The translations under genes were made by a program, and so were the position numbers. Of a DNA stretch of 64,000 nucleotides, positions 1 to 12,422 are shown piece after piece. The DNA is from Hydrangea macrophylla (taxonomy: Eukaryota > Streptophyta > Magnoliopsida > Cornales > Hydrangeaceae): NCBI GenBank assembly GCA_033977485.1, contig CM066990.1:14202001-14266000 (forward strand), in the 5' to 3' direction. The notes beneath the pieces are model-generated. The model saw nothing but the letters and a program-made list of their open reading frames with translations, had not been told where the DNA came from and searched no databases. Within the stretch, counting starts at the first letter, position 1, and each line of letters begins with the position of its first letter.

Positions 1-937
1 TCAAGTCCGTATAGCTTTTATATCTACTTTGTGCTGTTTGAAGTCGTTGTTGTATTATCTTTATCTTCTCCGTAGTCTGCTGAACAATTTCAGGCCCTAT
101 CAATATCCTCTCACCAACCTCGGTCCAACAAAGTGGAGAGCGACACCTACGCCCATATAAAGCCTCAAAAGGTGCCATCCCAATACTGGATTGATAGCTA
201 TTATTATAAGCAAATTCAGCTAATGGCAAATGCTCTTCCCAATCACCTTTAAAATCCAAAACGCAAAGTCGAAGCATATCTTCAAGTATCTGAATTACAC
301 GTTCTGATTGTCCATCGGTCTGAGGATGAAAAGCTGTACTGAAACTCAATCTTGTACCCATCGCTCTCTGCATTCCTTGCCAAAATCTTGATGTAAATGC
401 ACTATCTCGATCCGAGACTATAGATACTGGAACTCCATGAAGTCTCACAATTTATTGGACATACAATTCGGCTAACTTCTTTGGATCATTGGTCTTAATT
501 GGTAGAAAATGTGCAGACTTGGTCAATCGATCAACGATTACCCATACACTGTCATTTGACTTTCTAGATCTCGGTAAACCTCCCACGAAGTCCATTGTGA
601 TATTTTCCCATTTCCACTCTGGTATAGGTAGTGGTTCCAATTTTCCCGCTGGTTTTTGATGTTCTACCTTTACCCTCTGACAAGCCACACACTTTGCCAC
701 ATGTTCTGCCACTTCACGTTTCATCCCTGACCACCAATAGATCTCTCGCAAATCACGATACATCTTAGTACTACCCGGATGGATTGAGTACCTCGTATTG
801 TGCGCCTCTTCCAAAATTACTTCCTTGATACCATCTATGTTGGGTACACAAACCCGATTCTTGAATTTCAATATACCATTCTCAAAAGTAAATTCTGGCT
901 GTTTACCTTCAGATATTTCATCATGAATCTTTTTCAA
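1..937 (-). pseudogene. Integrase domain of the Tekay-like element (partial)
   Basis: This encodes the retroviral-type integrase that would insert the cDNA. The N-terminal zinc-binding H-H-C-C region is visible, ending in a CVACQRVK motif. The first catalytic Asp lies in the MDFVGGLP motif and the second in SDRDSAF. The catalytic Glu follows the HPQTDGQSE motif. An in-frame TAA at about 452-454 separates the first catalytic Asp from the rest, but the same frame stays open from there to base 1, so the break is a single nonsense change. The C-terminal part, including any chromodomain, lies outside the window. Confidence 0.88.
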
Positions 938-961
938 TGTTGCATCTTGAAGCTGTTTAGC

Positions 962-1747
962 TCAAATTTCATCAATAAGGGACGGATGTGCAATAATGGC
1001 TGACATAAGACCACCTCTAGTTTCTGGAATCACCTCCAACTTTAGCTGCTCCATTTCCCGAATTAACTTTTCTTGTGAAGTCAAAGCATAAGCCAGATTG
1101 TTTGTTGACTTTCGACTCAACGCATCGGCCACCACATTAGCTTTCCCCGGATGATATTGGATTGTTAAGTCATAATCCTTCATTAGCTCTAACCACCTTC
1201 TTTGCCTCATATTCAATTCCCGCTGTGTAAACAGATATTTCAAACTCTTATGATCAGTATAAATTTCACATTTTTCCCCATAGAGATAATGCCTCCAAAT
1301 CTTAAAGGCAAAAATCACTGCCGCTAACTCAAGATCATGTGTTGGGTAATTTACCTCATGTGGCCTTAATTGTCGTGAAGCATATGCAATCACTTTGTTA
1401 TTTTGCATTAAAACACAGCCTAAACCTCGATAAGAAGCATTACTGTATATCACAAACCCCTCAGTACCAGAAGGAATAGTCAATATAGGTGCCGTCATCA
1501 AATGAGTCTTCAATTCAACAAAGCTTTCCTCACACTCTGGACTCCAAACAAAAGGAACATCTTTTCGCATAAGTTGTGTCATTGGCATTGCAATTCTTGA
1601 AAAATTTTCCACGAACCTTCGGTAATATCCAGCTAATCCCAAGAAGCTTCGTACCTCCGGCACACTTGTCGGCGACTTCCAATTGGCCACGGCTTCAATC
1701 TTTTGCGGATCCACTGATACCCCCTCCTTTGAAATCACGTGCCCCAA
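962..1747 (-). pseudogene. RT connection and RNase H domain (Tekay-like element)
   Basis: It begins with the RT thumb/connection ([13 protein letters not shown], then [13 protein letters not shown]) and continues into RNase H, which would degrade the RNA strand during reverse transcription. The RNase H start reads VIYSNAS where the family normally has an Asp in place of Asn, so the first catalytic carboxylate is lost. The later TDHKSLKYL and VVADALSR motifs are present. It is joined to RT by a one-base frameshift near 1757 and ends at an in-frame TGA at 962, after which the integrase continues in the same frame. Confidence 0.87.
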
Positions 1748-1752
1748 AAATG

Positions 1753-3066
1753 TTACTCAGTTAACCAGAATTCACATTTCTTCAACTTTCCGAATAGCTT
1801 CTTTTCACGAAGTCGTTGTAGAACCAACCGTAGATGCCTCTCGTGATCTTCTACACTCTTGGAATATATTAAGATATCATCTATGAAGACAATTACAAAC
1901 TCATCCAAATAATCTTTGAACACTCGATTCATCAAATCCATAAATGCTGCCGGTGCGTTTGTAACCCCAAAAGGCATGATGAGAAATTCATAGTGACCAT
2001 AACGGGTCCTGAATGCTGTTTTCTCCACATCTTCTTCTTTGACTTTTAACTGATGATAACCCGATCGCAAATCAATCTTGGAAAAGACTTGGGCTCCTTG
2101 AAGCTGATCAAACAAGTCGTCGATCCTAGGCAATGGATATTTATTCTTGATAGTTAACTTGTTGAGTTCCCGATAATCGATACACATTCTCATAGTCCCG
2201 TCTTTCTTCTTGACAAACAAGACTGGTGCACCCCATGGCGATACACTTGGTCGAATGAATCCCTTATCTAGAAGATCTTGCAGCTGAATCTTCAATTCTT
2301 TCAACTCCACCGGTGCCATTCTGTACGGTGTTTTCGATACTGGCTGAGACCCCGAGGCTACTTCAATAGTAAATTCTATTTCTCGCTCAACTAGTACATC
2401 AGGTAGATCTTTAGGAAACACATCTGGGAATTCCCGTACAACTGAAATATCTTCTACTTTAGTTCCTGTGACCCGTGTGTCAATTATTGAACATAAGAAT
2501 CCCCGACAACCTTGTTTCAACAATTTGCCTGCCCGGATTGCTGAAATCAAATATGGTGGTGCTACAACACCAGTTCCCTGAAAACTAAACTCCTCTTGTC
2601 CCATTGGTCGAAAAATAACTCTTTTTTGTTCACAATCGATAGTTGCTTGATTCGCGGATAACCAATCCATACCCAATATTACGTCAAAATAATTAACGGT
2701 CAACGGAATTAAATCCACTGTCAAAACCCTATCATTTATCCTGATGTCACATGCTTTAAATATTGATGAGGTCACCATAGATTTGCTTAAGGGTAAAGAT
2801 ATCGACAAATCATACCCCAAAGGTTCTGACATGCTGTCTAAATGTCTAACAAATTCATGTGCAACAAAAGAATGTGTTGACCCTGAATCTATTAAAACAT
2901 GCGCCGGGTGTGAACAAATGAGTAATGTACCTGACACGACAGAATCAGCTGCTGCAGCATCCCCCGGCGTTAGTCGATAATACCTTCCTTGTCTTTGCTC
3001 AGGTCCTTTCCCTTTGTTCATACTTGTTCCTGATTTTGCCCCAGTTGAAGCTACAGAACCTGACCC
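1753..3066 (-). pseudogene. Protease and reverse transcriptase (Tekay-like element)
   Basis: This is the continuation of the gag frame after a single TGA. The aspartic protease active site reads [10 protein letters not shown] near residue 43 of the open part. The RT follows, with the [26 protein letters not shown] and FIDDILIYS motifs; FIDD is the polymerase catalytic box (YxDD family). All RT motifs look intact. The frame breaks at about 1757, where one base appears missing, so RNase H resumes in another frame. The gag-PR frame identity suggests the TGA at 3067 is a point mutation in a once single-frame gag-pol. Confidence 0.9.
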
Positions 3067-4062
3067 TCACTGTTGTCTTGTTGGGCAATCTTTTGCTTGA
3101 TGTCCAGGCTGTCCACATTCAAAGCATTTTCCTCTCATATCTGGATTGATACTCCCCATACTCTGAGTTCGAGCTTGTGGGCAATTTCTTGCTATATGTC
3201 CCTTCTGCTTGCAAATATTGCACACTAGTGTCAAGTGGCATACTCCCCAATGCTGACGATTGCACGTTGAACATAATGGGCGACTCTCCCCAGATAAGGA
3301 ACTTCCCCTTTGGATTCCCGAGCTAGAACCAGAACCTCGTGAGAATGGCTTCTTAAAGAAAGCTTGTCCTTTACCTTTTCCCTCAGCTGGTCGCTTATTT
3401 TGTTGGCTCTGTTTGTACTTGTCAATATCTCTTCCTGCTATCAGGGCAACATCTTGTACATCGGAAACTTTTCGAAGTTGGTGTGTATCAACTCGGCTTC
3501 TAATGTTATCTCGTAGTCCCTCTTCAAATTTTCGTGCTCTATCCACTTTTCTTGGTACTGTTCGATGTGCAAATCGAAGTAAACTGTTGTACTTAGCTGC
3601 ATACTCATTTACTGTCATATCCCCTTGTTGTAGATTAGCAAACTCTCGGCCCATCTGAGTCTTGACGGATGCTGGAAAGTACTGCTTATAGAAAACTTTC
3701 ACAAATCTGTTCCAAGTCTCTGGTGCCCCTTGCTCAATCACATTCACCCACCAGTTCTGGGCTTCACCTTTCAAAGTATCAGTAGCACACATTATCTTCT
3801 CCCCATCTGTACACTCCACCGCCCGAAAGATATGTTCCATATCCATTACCCAATGATCAGCTTGTGATGGATCTGGGCCTCCATCAAATTGACTTGGTTT
3901 TCTTTTATAGAATTGTTCAATGACTCCCCGTTCAGCCCGTGGTTGTGGGTTTGCAGGTCTATCACCACCCATTCGATCACTTACTGCCCTTACGAAATTG
4001 CTTACCACTTCTTCTAGATGGTCCATCCTCGAATGAGGTGAACGTTCCCGATTATGATCCAT
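3067..4062 (-). CDS. Gag (capsid/nucleocapsid) of the Tekay-like element
   Basis: This is a 331-residue uninterrupted reading frame and the structural protein of the virus-like particle. The central retrotransposon gag domain contains the WVMDMEHIFRAVECTD and GEAQNWWVNV motifs. The C-terminus has two CCHC zinc knuckles, CNICKQKGHIARNC and CFECGQPGHQAKDC, for RNA binding. The start chosen is the first ATG, about 170 bases downstream of the primer-binding site, which suits a gypsy leader. The terminal TGA is in frame with protease-RT. Confidence 0.9.
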   Translation of the reverse strand: MDHNRERSPHSRMDHLEEVVSNFVRAVSDRMGGDRPANPQPRAERGVIEQFYKRKPSQFDGGPDPSQADHWVMDMEHIFRAVECTDGEKIMCATDTLKGEAQNWWVNVIEQGAPETWNRFVKVFYKQYFPASVKTQMGREFANLQQGDMTVNEYAAKYNSLLRFAHRTVPRKVDRARKFEEGLRDNIRSRVDTHQLRKVSDVQDVALIAGRDIDKYKQSQQNKRPAEGKGKGQAFFKKPFSRGSGSSSGIQRGSSLSGESRPLCSTCNRQHWGVCHLTLVCNICKQKGHIARNCPQARTQSMGSINPDMRGKCFECGQPGHQAKDCPTRQQ

Positions 4063-4230
4063 TTTCTTACCTGTCAGTCAATTGACATAAATATATTGCA
4101 TGCTATGCCAATATGTTATATAACAACATAGCAACAATTATTCATATGCATTCATGAAATGCATTTACATGCTCGTCATCTATGCGTACTCTCAATCGTC
4201 GTCTCTCGTACCCAAGTCTCTAAGCCTAAT

Positions 4231-4242
4231 GCTCTGATACCA
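4231..4242 (-). other. Primer-binding site, tRNA-iMet type
   Basis: The minus strand reads TGGTATCAGAGC, complementary to the 3' end of initiator tRNA-Met, five bases inside the LTR end. It fixes the 5' LTR boundary and the element's orientation. Confidence 0.9.
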
Positions 4243-4247
4243 CTAAA

Positions 4248-6312
4248 TGTCACGCCCCGGAACCACTCAGATGATCCTAGGACACGTGGCACGCCACCAA
4301 GGCTTAACCCTAGTCATTAAAGTTCCAAAATAAGTTTAAAATGACTTAAACCAAAGAAGCTCACACAATAATAATAATTAAAAAAAAAAAAACAAAAACC
4401 CCGTATTTGAAATTAGCCAAAAACCCATGTTTTAACAATTAGTAAATTCTCATATAATACTACCAAATCACAAGTCAAAATCAACACTAATGCCTTAAAT
4501 CATTTAAAGTCAACCAAAGTTATGAGCTTCCAAGTACAAGCAAGAGTTTTTAAATACTTTAAATAAAAATACTAAAAATAACCATTTAATTACAATCAAC
4601 CGAACCCAATAAATAAATCTCCAAGTTCAAACGTCCCAATCTAACAACATTAGTCATAGTAACACTATGATCAAATAATCCCAACTAACACAGTCCAACC
4701 TTATATTACAGGAGTTAAGGTACAATCCAACTAAAGTATAAAATTTAACCAGAAATATTACATAAGCTTAAACCAACCAAAGTATGACCCGTACTATAAT
4801 CTAGATTAAACTGATTAATTACAACTATATTGCAAGCTTTAAACTAAAAAACAAGTAACTATTAACAAGGTTACAACGACCCCCCAAAACCCATAAGCCA
4901 GCCCTGCCACTTCCCAGCTCACTTCCCCGATTCCTCGCCACGATCACCTACGATGGTTATTCAATAACCATTACAATATATAAGCTATATGCTTAGTGAG
5001 TAATGCTAATCATGATTATGGATAATAAACATGCTCAATTCAACATATTACAAATAACTATAGTCTCTGGCAATTACTAGTTCACTGCCACCACTACCGG
5101 CTAGCCCGTGGCTCCACTCCCTAAGCCCACGTGACTAGTCATGACCCACGCCCTCACACGTGCGGTCCCATAGGCCTCTGGCGGCCGTGGTCATCACCAC
5201 AAAGATTACCTCATGGTGGAATAGAACTAGAAATTTCCATTGACCCAAATAGGCAACTCAACATGCTCATTTAGTCATTACACCATGCTTTCACAAATAA
5301 ATTGGGCCTAATTTAGCCACATGAATTTTGCCCAATTACAAACTAAATAAATTAAATTAAACAAATTAAGCATGCTTTGACATCACAATTGAACTCAACA
5401 TGAAAATCATCCAAATATCAAAATTAACATCACTCACCTCTTGGGTTTCGCTCCTAATCTTGAAATTAAAGACCTACTATGAACCAGGTACAAACCCTAT
5501 ACATAAATTACAAGTTATAAGCTAAAATCCTGAAATGGGTCGCGGAAAAACTACCACAAAACTCAATAAAATTAGTACCAATAGATTAGACTCACCCCCA
5601 GGAGTCCGAATATGTAGCCTGTTTTAAAAACTGACGTCGTTCGGCGCGTCAATCGGCGTCGTGCAAGTCACCGTCAAACTTGTCATGAACTCTCCTATAT
5701 CTCTTCTGTTCTAACTAAATGAAAATGAAAAAGTGGAAGTGACTCATCTCCAAGACCCCAACGTGGCCTTGATATAAAAATTCTTCATTTTATTATAACA
5801 CCCTCTCGTGTTTGCTAGTTTGTAATTACGCCCCTGCTACTTATAAAACTTATTAAAACTATCCCAAACCTAAATGGGTATTTGTCTATGTCTCGCATGG
5901 GTCCCATAAGTGGTCCCATAAAGTTATATGAAGTTGCTAATTAGCCTTTTAATTAGGTAACGTGTTCAATTCGTGCTCACAAAGGTATCCCTAATTGACC
6001 CCAAAAGTGGTCATCATCTAACAACATGATATTATTAACAATGAAATAATAAATCATTTAAGCATTAATAAACATTTAGGCACATAGGGTGTTCCACATA
6101 TTGCTGTCCCATCTCAACTGGGACCCATCAACACACATCCCAACTTGGGATTGCCATACTGGCCATAACTGGGTTCCCAACTGGACACCCATAATCAACT
6201 TAGTGGGTCAATCCCACTCCAATAAGTGTCACATAACACATTAATTAATATTAACTCATGATTATGCATGCTAAAGCAATATTAAATATAAACCGCGGGA
6301 GCGGGTGTCACA
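4248..6312 (-). repeat. 5' LTR of the Tekay-like element
   Basis: The 2,065-bp LTR reads, on the minus strand, from TGTGACACCCGCTCC to CGGGGCGTGACA. It has TG/CA termini within short inverted repeats and directly abuts the primer-binding site. It carries a 17-base perfect hairpin at 4954-4970 that is shared with the LTRs at 6.6-7.8 and 60.6-61.8 kb. The flank to its right starts cgtag, which would be one copy of the target duplication. Confidence 0.87.
4954..4970 (-). promoter_or_regulatory. Conserved LTR hairpin
   Basis: The minus strand reads TGGTTATTGAATAACCA, an 8-bp perfect inverted repeat around one base. The identical sequence occurs at 7297-7313 and 61300-61316, inside otherwise diverged LTRs. 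A transcript hairpin or a protein-binding dyad is possible; the role is unknown. Confidence 0.6.
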
Positions 6313-6612
6313 CGTAGTGACTCACAATTTTGTTTAAAAAAAAAAAGAAAAAAACAAAAAAACAAACATGGGTGTGTGAGTGTGTTTGGTGGCGGAGGTG
6401 GTGTGGTATATAATATATATTATATATTATATATATATATATATTAGTTAAATAAAAAAGAGAAAAAAAGAATCAAAGAATAGAGAAAGAACAGGGAAAG
6501 ACAGACGCGAGAGAGAGAGAGAGAGAGAGGAAGTGAGAGTTTCACATTTTCGATGCCATAGCTTTGCTATATGTTGCTCAAATTGTGATATGAAGTCATA
6601 TTTGGACTCGTG
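6313..6612. repeat. Low-complexity spacer with AT and GA microsatellites
   Basis: It holds an A-rich stretch, a (TA)n tract at about 6407-6447 and a (GA)n tract at about 6508-6530. It may be the 5' part of the LTR that follows, but the second copy of that LTR does not extend this far left. No gene is seen. Confidence 0.6.
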
Positions 6613-7789
6613 GGGTAAGCCTAACCTTACGGTATAATTTATTTTCAGTTTAATTGATAGGTTTTTCATGACCCAAATGGGTTGGTAACATTCGTTTACA
6701 AAAATTGTGTAGGATTAACTACATGTTCATATTTGAGTCGGATCTAAGAAAAATTCGGAGTTTCTAAGCTTATTTGATTATTCGTAGAGGTGAGTGTCTT
6801 AATCTCAAAATTGAGTGTTTAATGTTGTTTATGTGATGTTTATGATATTAGTATGCTTAAATCATGACTATGTAGAAAAGCATGTGGTTAATTATTGCTT
6901 AATATGTCAAGAATACTAAAGTTGCCATGTTGAGATGCTTATATTCTTATTTGGGTCAAAGGGTGTCAAGTGATGATCACCATTATTTCACCCATATTTA
7001 AGGGACGTCATTACTCAGAGAAAAGGGGATGAATTTCTCAGAGAAAAGGGGACGATGATGACGACCACAACGAATTGACTACGGTCACGTGAGAGCATGT
7101 GATATCGCTTTAAAAGTGACAAGTGAGAGTGCCCGGAATTAGGGGTCCAAAACGATGGTGATTAGTTACTTGACATATCAGCGACTAATTTTATTGTTGT
7201 GAATGTTTAAATAATACATATGCTGCATTTCACACTCCGATAGCATGATTAGAATGTTCACTAAGCGAAAGCTTAAACAAATTTTATTTTCTGTTGTGGT
7301 TATTGAATAACCACCGCAGGCGCGAACTAGGAAGAGGAGGGGAAAATATCGAGCCTACGGGGCTGAGTCTAGCTTGTTTGTATGTTTATATGTGTGAATT
7401 TGAATAAATTTGTTATAAGCTTGAAGTTTATGCTTTTTAATATGTTTAGAAATAAATGCTAGAATGAGTTTGTAATATTTATATATTTAGTTGGATTTTT
7501 TTGGTATGTTTTGGAATATTTAAAGAAATAAGTGCAGTAGGGGTTAAAATATTTTAGTTTATAGAACAAGGTGAATAGTGCTGTAATAGGAGAAACTCTG
7601 CCCAAGTACCATTCGACGGTTTTAAAACTTTATTTTATATCTTTTTATTATTTTGTTTGATAAAAGGATAATTTTACCCCTGGTATTTTAGTCAAAATGT
7701 TAATTTTTGGAACGTTAAAAATGATTGTTTGGTCCTTGTTGGCTTTGTTACACATGTCCTAGCATGTGTGGGCGAATTGGGGTGTGACA
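6613..7789 (+). repeat. Gypsy LTR, copy 1 (3' end defined)
   Basis: It is closely similar, about nine bases in ten by eye, to 60606-61790 in the same orientation. It ends GGGGTGTGACA and is followed by a near-perfect iMet primer-binding site, so this is a 5' LTR of a plus-strand gypsy element. It shares architecture with the 4248-6312 LTR, including the 17-base hairpin at 7297-7313. The left boundary is not certain. At 6615-6619 it holds an intact GTAAG, which is the empty form of the site occupied by a solo LTR in copy 2. Confidence 0.8.
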
Positions 7790-7794
7790 ATTTT

Positions 7795-7806
7795 TGGCAT
7801 CAGAGC
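7795..7806 (+). other. Primer-binding site, degenerate tRNA-iMet type
   Basis: TGGCATCAGAGC has one mismatch to the usual TGGTATCAGAGC and lies five bases after the LTR end CA. The spacing mirrors that of the minus-strand element at 4231-4247. Confidence 0.7.
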
Positions 7807-9109
7807 AATATGTTAGAGTTTTTAGGGATGAGAGACGATTATGACGCGTAAAAAAAATGCATGTATATAATAATTATAACACGTAACTACATATAGAGGC
7901 ATACATGTTTATAGCTTGTTGAGCATGAATATCATGTTGTATGTATTCTACATATTGTAATATATAGAGGGATGGTTGAAAGTTTCATTATGATAAAATG
8001 GAGTATAAAGAGAAATGTTTTCCCATATGATAAATTGATTGAGTTGGAAAGAGGGATTGAGAGTTTAGTAAAAAAAAATATGAGTTTGAGAATATTAGTG
8101 GAATTTGGGTTAAGAAATCAAGGGTTGAGTTGGTCATCTTGAAATGATTTGACTGGTATTATATTATCAAGGGTATTGACTTGATGAAGGGTTATTGAGT
8201 ATTGGGTTATGATTGTGGATATGGATTTCTTTCCGAATATTATCGGGTATTGCTATTAGTGCAGATTGTTTTTTATTTTCTGCCAAGAAATTGGTTATTT
8301 GGATTTCTTATGATTTATATGGGTATCATGAGCAGATACGGTATTATTGTTATCTGTTATTTTTCCATTTATTCCATAATGATCTTTGAAAGTATTTATC
8401 AAGCTCCTTATATATTCTTCTGCGATTGAGGGTGAAATATTGAGTTTGTCGAGGTGATGAGATATTTGGGGATTTATCTAGTCGCTTGAGTTATCTTGGG
8501 TTGTTGAGGAATCTCTCAACTCTATTTAGGTTATATCGGCTTATTGAGTAATCTCTCAACATAAATTTATTTATTTCTATATCTTGGGATGCATCTCTTA
8601 TTATCGAATAATGATTGGTTCTCCAACGTGTCAGTATCGATTGGGTATCACTACAGTTATAAATCATTCTTTCTAGTTAATGATTTAGTTGATTATGATC
8701 AAGACTAAGTAGCTATGTTGTATGAATAACTTACTAGGTTGATTGGCTATACGGGGTATCAGAATTTTCCACCAGAGATTTGAATTTGAAAATGTGTTTA
8801 CAAGTTTAATAGCTAGTAATCTCTTTGATATTCAAACCACTCCAAGATCCGTTCAACCACCATGTGCATCAAGTAATAATATTCTTATTATTTCGTTGTA
8901 CTTTATATACAAGCAATCGAGATCTAACTATTTCACTGAACTGTAGCAATTGTTAGGTATCATCCTAGTACATCACTGGAAACTTTCAAATTTTGGATTT
9001 AGTTGCTAATAATGCATTAGAAAATTTACACATAAAGGGAGCATCCTAAGCATATCTAGCACCACATAATCAAGTTTAGTAAAATCTAAACATGTAATTT
9101 ACAATTTAG
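7807..9109. other. Decayed internal retroelement DNA, no gene recognised
   Basis: This AT-rich sequence after the primer-binding site should be the leader or gag region of the plus-strand gypsy element. The longest open stretches are short, hydrophobic and lack any retroviral motif. A short phrase ending aatctctcaac is repeated near 8510 and 8550. I see nothing else. Confidence 0.5.
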
Positions 9110-9450
9110 CATACAATTCTAAATTTACACCTTTGGAGAAAAACTAATGCATGGGTCCAATTTATTATCCTAACATCCCTCTAATTACATTTAGCAGCCC
9201 AAATTCACAACTTGCACAACTAAGGCATATAAATCATGTTTAGGCTAAATAATTCCAACATTACAACTTTGGGGGAAACTTAGTGCATGTATCCAATTTG
9301 TTCTCCTATCATCATTCTAATAACATTTAGCACCCAAATTTACAACTTACACAATCAATGCATATAATTCATATTTATACAAATTAACCCTAACATTACA
9401 ACTTAGGGAAAAATCCTATTACATATGTCTAAGTTCTCTCCTAGTCTAAA
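9110..9450. repeat. Imperfect tandem repeat, about 135-bp unit, 2-3 copies
   Basis: Successive units share the phrases tttacacct/ttacaactttggg, gcatg.gtccaatttattctcct and acatttagcacccaaattcacaacttgcacaa. Copies start near 9113, 9257 and 9387, the last one partial. It lies in non-coding DNA. Confidence 0.65.
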
Positions 9451-10353
9451 AGTGAACTCAAGACATCTTAGACATGTATAACATATAAAATTGTACAATG
9501 TAAACCTACCTTAATGAAGATTTCTTCCAAAATAAATGGAAGAGCCCAAAATTTGAGAATGAACCAAGGGACTCCAAATGGCTCCAAGAAGATGAAAAGA
9601 GATGTCCTTGAGAGCTCAAGAACTCACTGCACGTAGTACTCCATCAATAGACCTCCATGGATGAAGGTCAGAAGTTTGGAGGCTCTATGTAATTTGGGAA
9701 AACTATGGAAATGACTATCAAAACGAATTTCGTGGGTATCACTAGAAAGCTCTTGAAATTCTAAGAATGTTTTGTGAAATAGCAAAACTCACCAAAATTA
9801 CTTTTTGGGGGTCTATTGGAAGCTTGAAGATGGTGGCTATGGAGGTTTTTTGTATGTATACCATGTATAGATATATAGAGATGGGGGAGAAGAAGAGAGA
9901 GAGAGAAAAAAAAATTTTAAAAATGAGGAGAGAGGGAAGAAGTGGCCGGCCATAATGGGGAGGGGTGGGGCCCACTTTTTTATTTTATTTTATTTTATTT
10001 TTTAGTCTTTGTTTGTATTTAATGTGTATAGGTGTAATGCATGTGTGTGTGGTTTACTTCTACACACCCAATTTAAAACATGTACCCACTTTAATATTAA
10101 GGTAATAAATATAAAAAAAATATTATAATAAAATAAAATAAAACCAAATAAGACAAGAAAATAATTAATTAAATAATTAAATAAATATAGTGACAAATTA
10201 AGGTAAATTTAAATACTACACTAATTTAATTAACGGTTCGCACATAAGTAATCAAAATATAATTTTACCCTTAATTAAAATTTCAAGTTATGACAGAAAC
10301 TTAAACTTTAGAAACTCTTAAAATAAAAACCCAAGGTTTTTAAGAATACAAAG
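9451..10353. other. Non-coding repeat DNA, probably LTR-derived
   Basis: It contains purine-rich GA tracts near 9890-9930, a GGCCGGCC-bearing stretch near 9945 and a (TTTTA)n run at about 9980-10003. Such a mix is common in gypsy LTRs, but I could not pair it with another copy here. No gene is seen. Confidence 0.4.
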
Positions 10354-11080
10354 TATCACGATCTCACAATTTCTTCCCCAAACAGGGTCTTCACGAGTAA
10401 ACTCTACTCTAGGCCTGAAAATATGTTCATCATTTGAAAAACATTAATAAAACAGAAATCGGGTTTTCATTTGAAAACTATCCTTTCTTGAAACAAATTG
10501 TTTTCAAGATAAGCAACGAAAAATAAGAGTTAAGCTATTATGCTATTTAAAAGCGGGTGGACTAACACTCGTCCAATTAAATCATAGCATACTCTTTGAA
10601 CCATCATTTAAATTAAAATCCCAGAAACTCGACCTTCAAACAAAGCAGACGTTCATCAAATCTCGGGGACCTTACCCTTATCTATATCACTTGAAAGAAA
10701 GGTTTAATAGTCCATAAGCCAAAAGACTCATATAGTCATATAACCGCACAATAACATTTGTTATATAACATGCGTGAGTGCAATGAATGTCAATGTCATG
10801 TATGAAAAAAAACGTTTTTCATGCCTTTTCAAACACTCACCCTCGATCGTCAATATCATTACCCGGACCATGGGCTTCCCGTCCACGTAGGCCTAGCCTC
10901 AAACGTGTGGGACTTTGGGCATTACTAATTACACGGAGGCCTAGCCTTCACGTTATGGGGGTTTCTTGCAGCACATCCCGCAATTCGAGTTTCTAGTGGT
11001 ACCTACCTCACACGCCTACCCACAAATTTGGGATTTCTATCCTTTCAAAACAAAATCCCTCCTAGAGGGTTTTATGCACG

Positions 11081-11170
11081 AAAATCTCTAAGGTCTTCCC
11101 TTTTCAAAACCTGGAAGTCTCTAAGATCTTCACTTTTCAAAAATTGAAAGCCTCTAAGGTCTTTCATCCC
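11081..11170. repeat. Short tandem repeat, about 34 bp x 3
   Basis: Three units share a core of the form CTCTAAGGTCTTCxCTTTTCAAAA with small changes. It lies inside the gypsy LTR. Confidence 0.65.
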
Positions 11171-11705
11171 AAAATCATTTTTGTGATTTTCGTGTTCATG
11201 CTCATGCTTATGAAATGTTATGGCATACGCGAACTCTAAGTATCCAGACATATTCAATATTTCATAAGACAAATTATCAAGGCATACTATTGATTTAAAG
11301 CAGCACAATAGACATGCTGAAATCACCGAGGTAAACACATAAGGCATAGCAACTCAAGTAAACACTTAAGGCATAGCAATTCAAGTAACCTCTTAAAGCA
11401 TCACAGCTCATGAAAACATGTAAGTACACTGTTAACATATTATACAACTTTATTGAGGGTTATATGGAACTACCGTTCACCGAGGGTTGACTGAATAAAT
11501 AATCAGAATAGAAACCGGAACTGCCCAATCTGTTAGAAATTTAGACATACAATAATGCGCGTACATCAGTGAGGTACAACACCTCTAAGCACAAGTACAA
11601 CTACTATTAAAGCAAAGTATAACTCTTAAAGCTTAGGGTACAAGGTCCCTTAGCTCACAGTAGACTTAAGTAGAACAAAATAGAAGTTTTCAACAAACTG
11701 CCTCA

Positions 11706-11777
11706 GGTCGCACGCGCGGGTCGCTAAAGCGGGACCTCGCTCGCGCGATACCTCGCTCCCGCGGGCCGCTCGGACGA
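11706..11777. repeat. CGCGCG-rich near-palindromic block
   Basis: A GC-rich island in AT-rich DNA with repeated phrases such as CGCACGCGCGGGTCGCT, CTCGCTCGCGCGA and CCCGCGGGCCGCT. Similar blocks lie at 33323-33441 and 42695-42783. Confidence 0.7.
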
Positions 11778-12217
11778 GTTTTGCTCAGTAAGGCCACATG
11801 GTTATTTAAAAACAGTTTTAAAAAATAGCTTGGTTGTGCGCACAAGATGTCACAGAGTCGTCTTCTTCCTTATTTTTCCCCTGTTTTGAAATCAAAGATT
11901 GATTTTTACCATTTTGAAAACTTAATCCAAACATGACTTCCAATATATGAATCTCTTCCTTTTTCCGCATAGATTTCAAATATTAAATCAATTTTATTGA
12001 AAACAAACGCAGCCCACGATTTTATCGAAAAACCGTATGGTGACAAAACTTTAAATTGACCGTTTGTCGCAACCGCTATGAATTAGCTTTTGAAATTCAA
12101 AAGGGAGCCTCGTGGGATCGAGACCTTTCATTTGATATAAAGAAATCAAGTTTCTATTATAGTTTTTTTGCCCGCTATTTTTGGACCCTTAACAATATAT
12201 ACATGAAATCTATGTAT

Positions 12218-12422
12218 ATATATATATATATATCTATATCATAGTTTATAAAAACTGAAATCATCAAAGAATTTACCAAAGAAAGCTTACCCAATTTCAA
12301 ATTACATTGAGATATGTAGAGAAATCTAAATAGGCAACCAACCCAAGCTTTGATTTTAATAGTAAACCATGTATCTCCTTGTACACATATATGTAGGTGC
12401 ATATATACATATATATATATGT
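12218..12422. repeat. AT microsatellites inside the gypsy LTR
   Basis: Runs of (TA)n lie at about 12218-12240 and 12397-12422. They create spurious hydrophobic reading frames on both strands. Confidence 0.7.

Larger units (their letters stand above)
1..6312 (-). mobile_element. Ty3/gypsy chromovirus (Tekay/Del-like), 3' end off window
   Basis: On the minus strand the order is 5' LTR (4248-6312), a tRNA-iMet primer-binding site, gag, protease, reverse transcriptase, RNase H and integrase, which is the Ty3/gypsy order. The integrase reads off the left edge, so the 3' LTR and target duplication are not visible. Gag and pol lie in one frame but are interrupted by in-frame stops near 3067, 962 and 452 and by a one-base frameshift near 1757, so this copy cannot be autonomous. 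The Tekay/Del assignment rests on the overall look of the gag and RT-IN sequence, not on a tree. Confidence 0.9.

Noticed and set aside
3260..3658. 132-codon plus-strand frame over the Tekay gag
   Set aside because: Shadow of the intact gag frame on the minus strand with its two zinc knuckles.
8202..8429. Small hydrophobic reading frame as a membrane-protein gene
   Set aside because: It is AT-rich with Phe/Ile/Tyr bias expected from composition, and lies in decayed retroelement DNA with no supporting signal.
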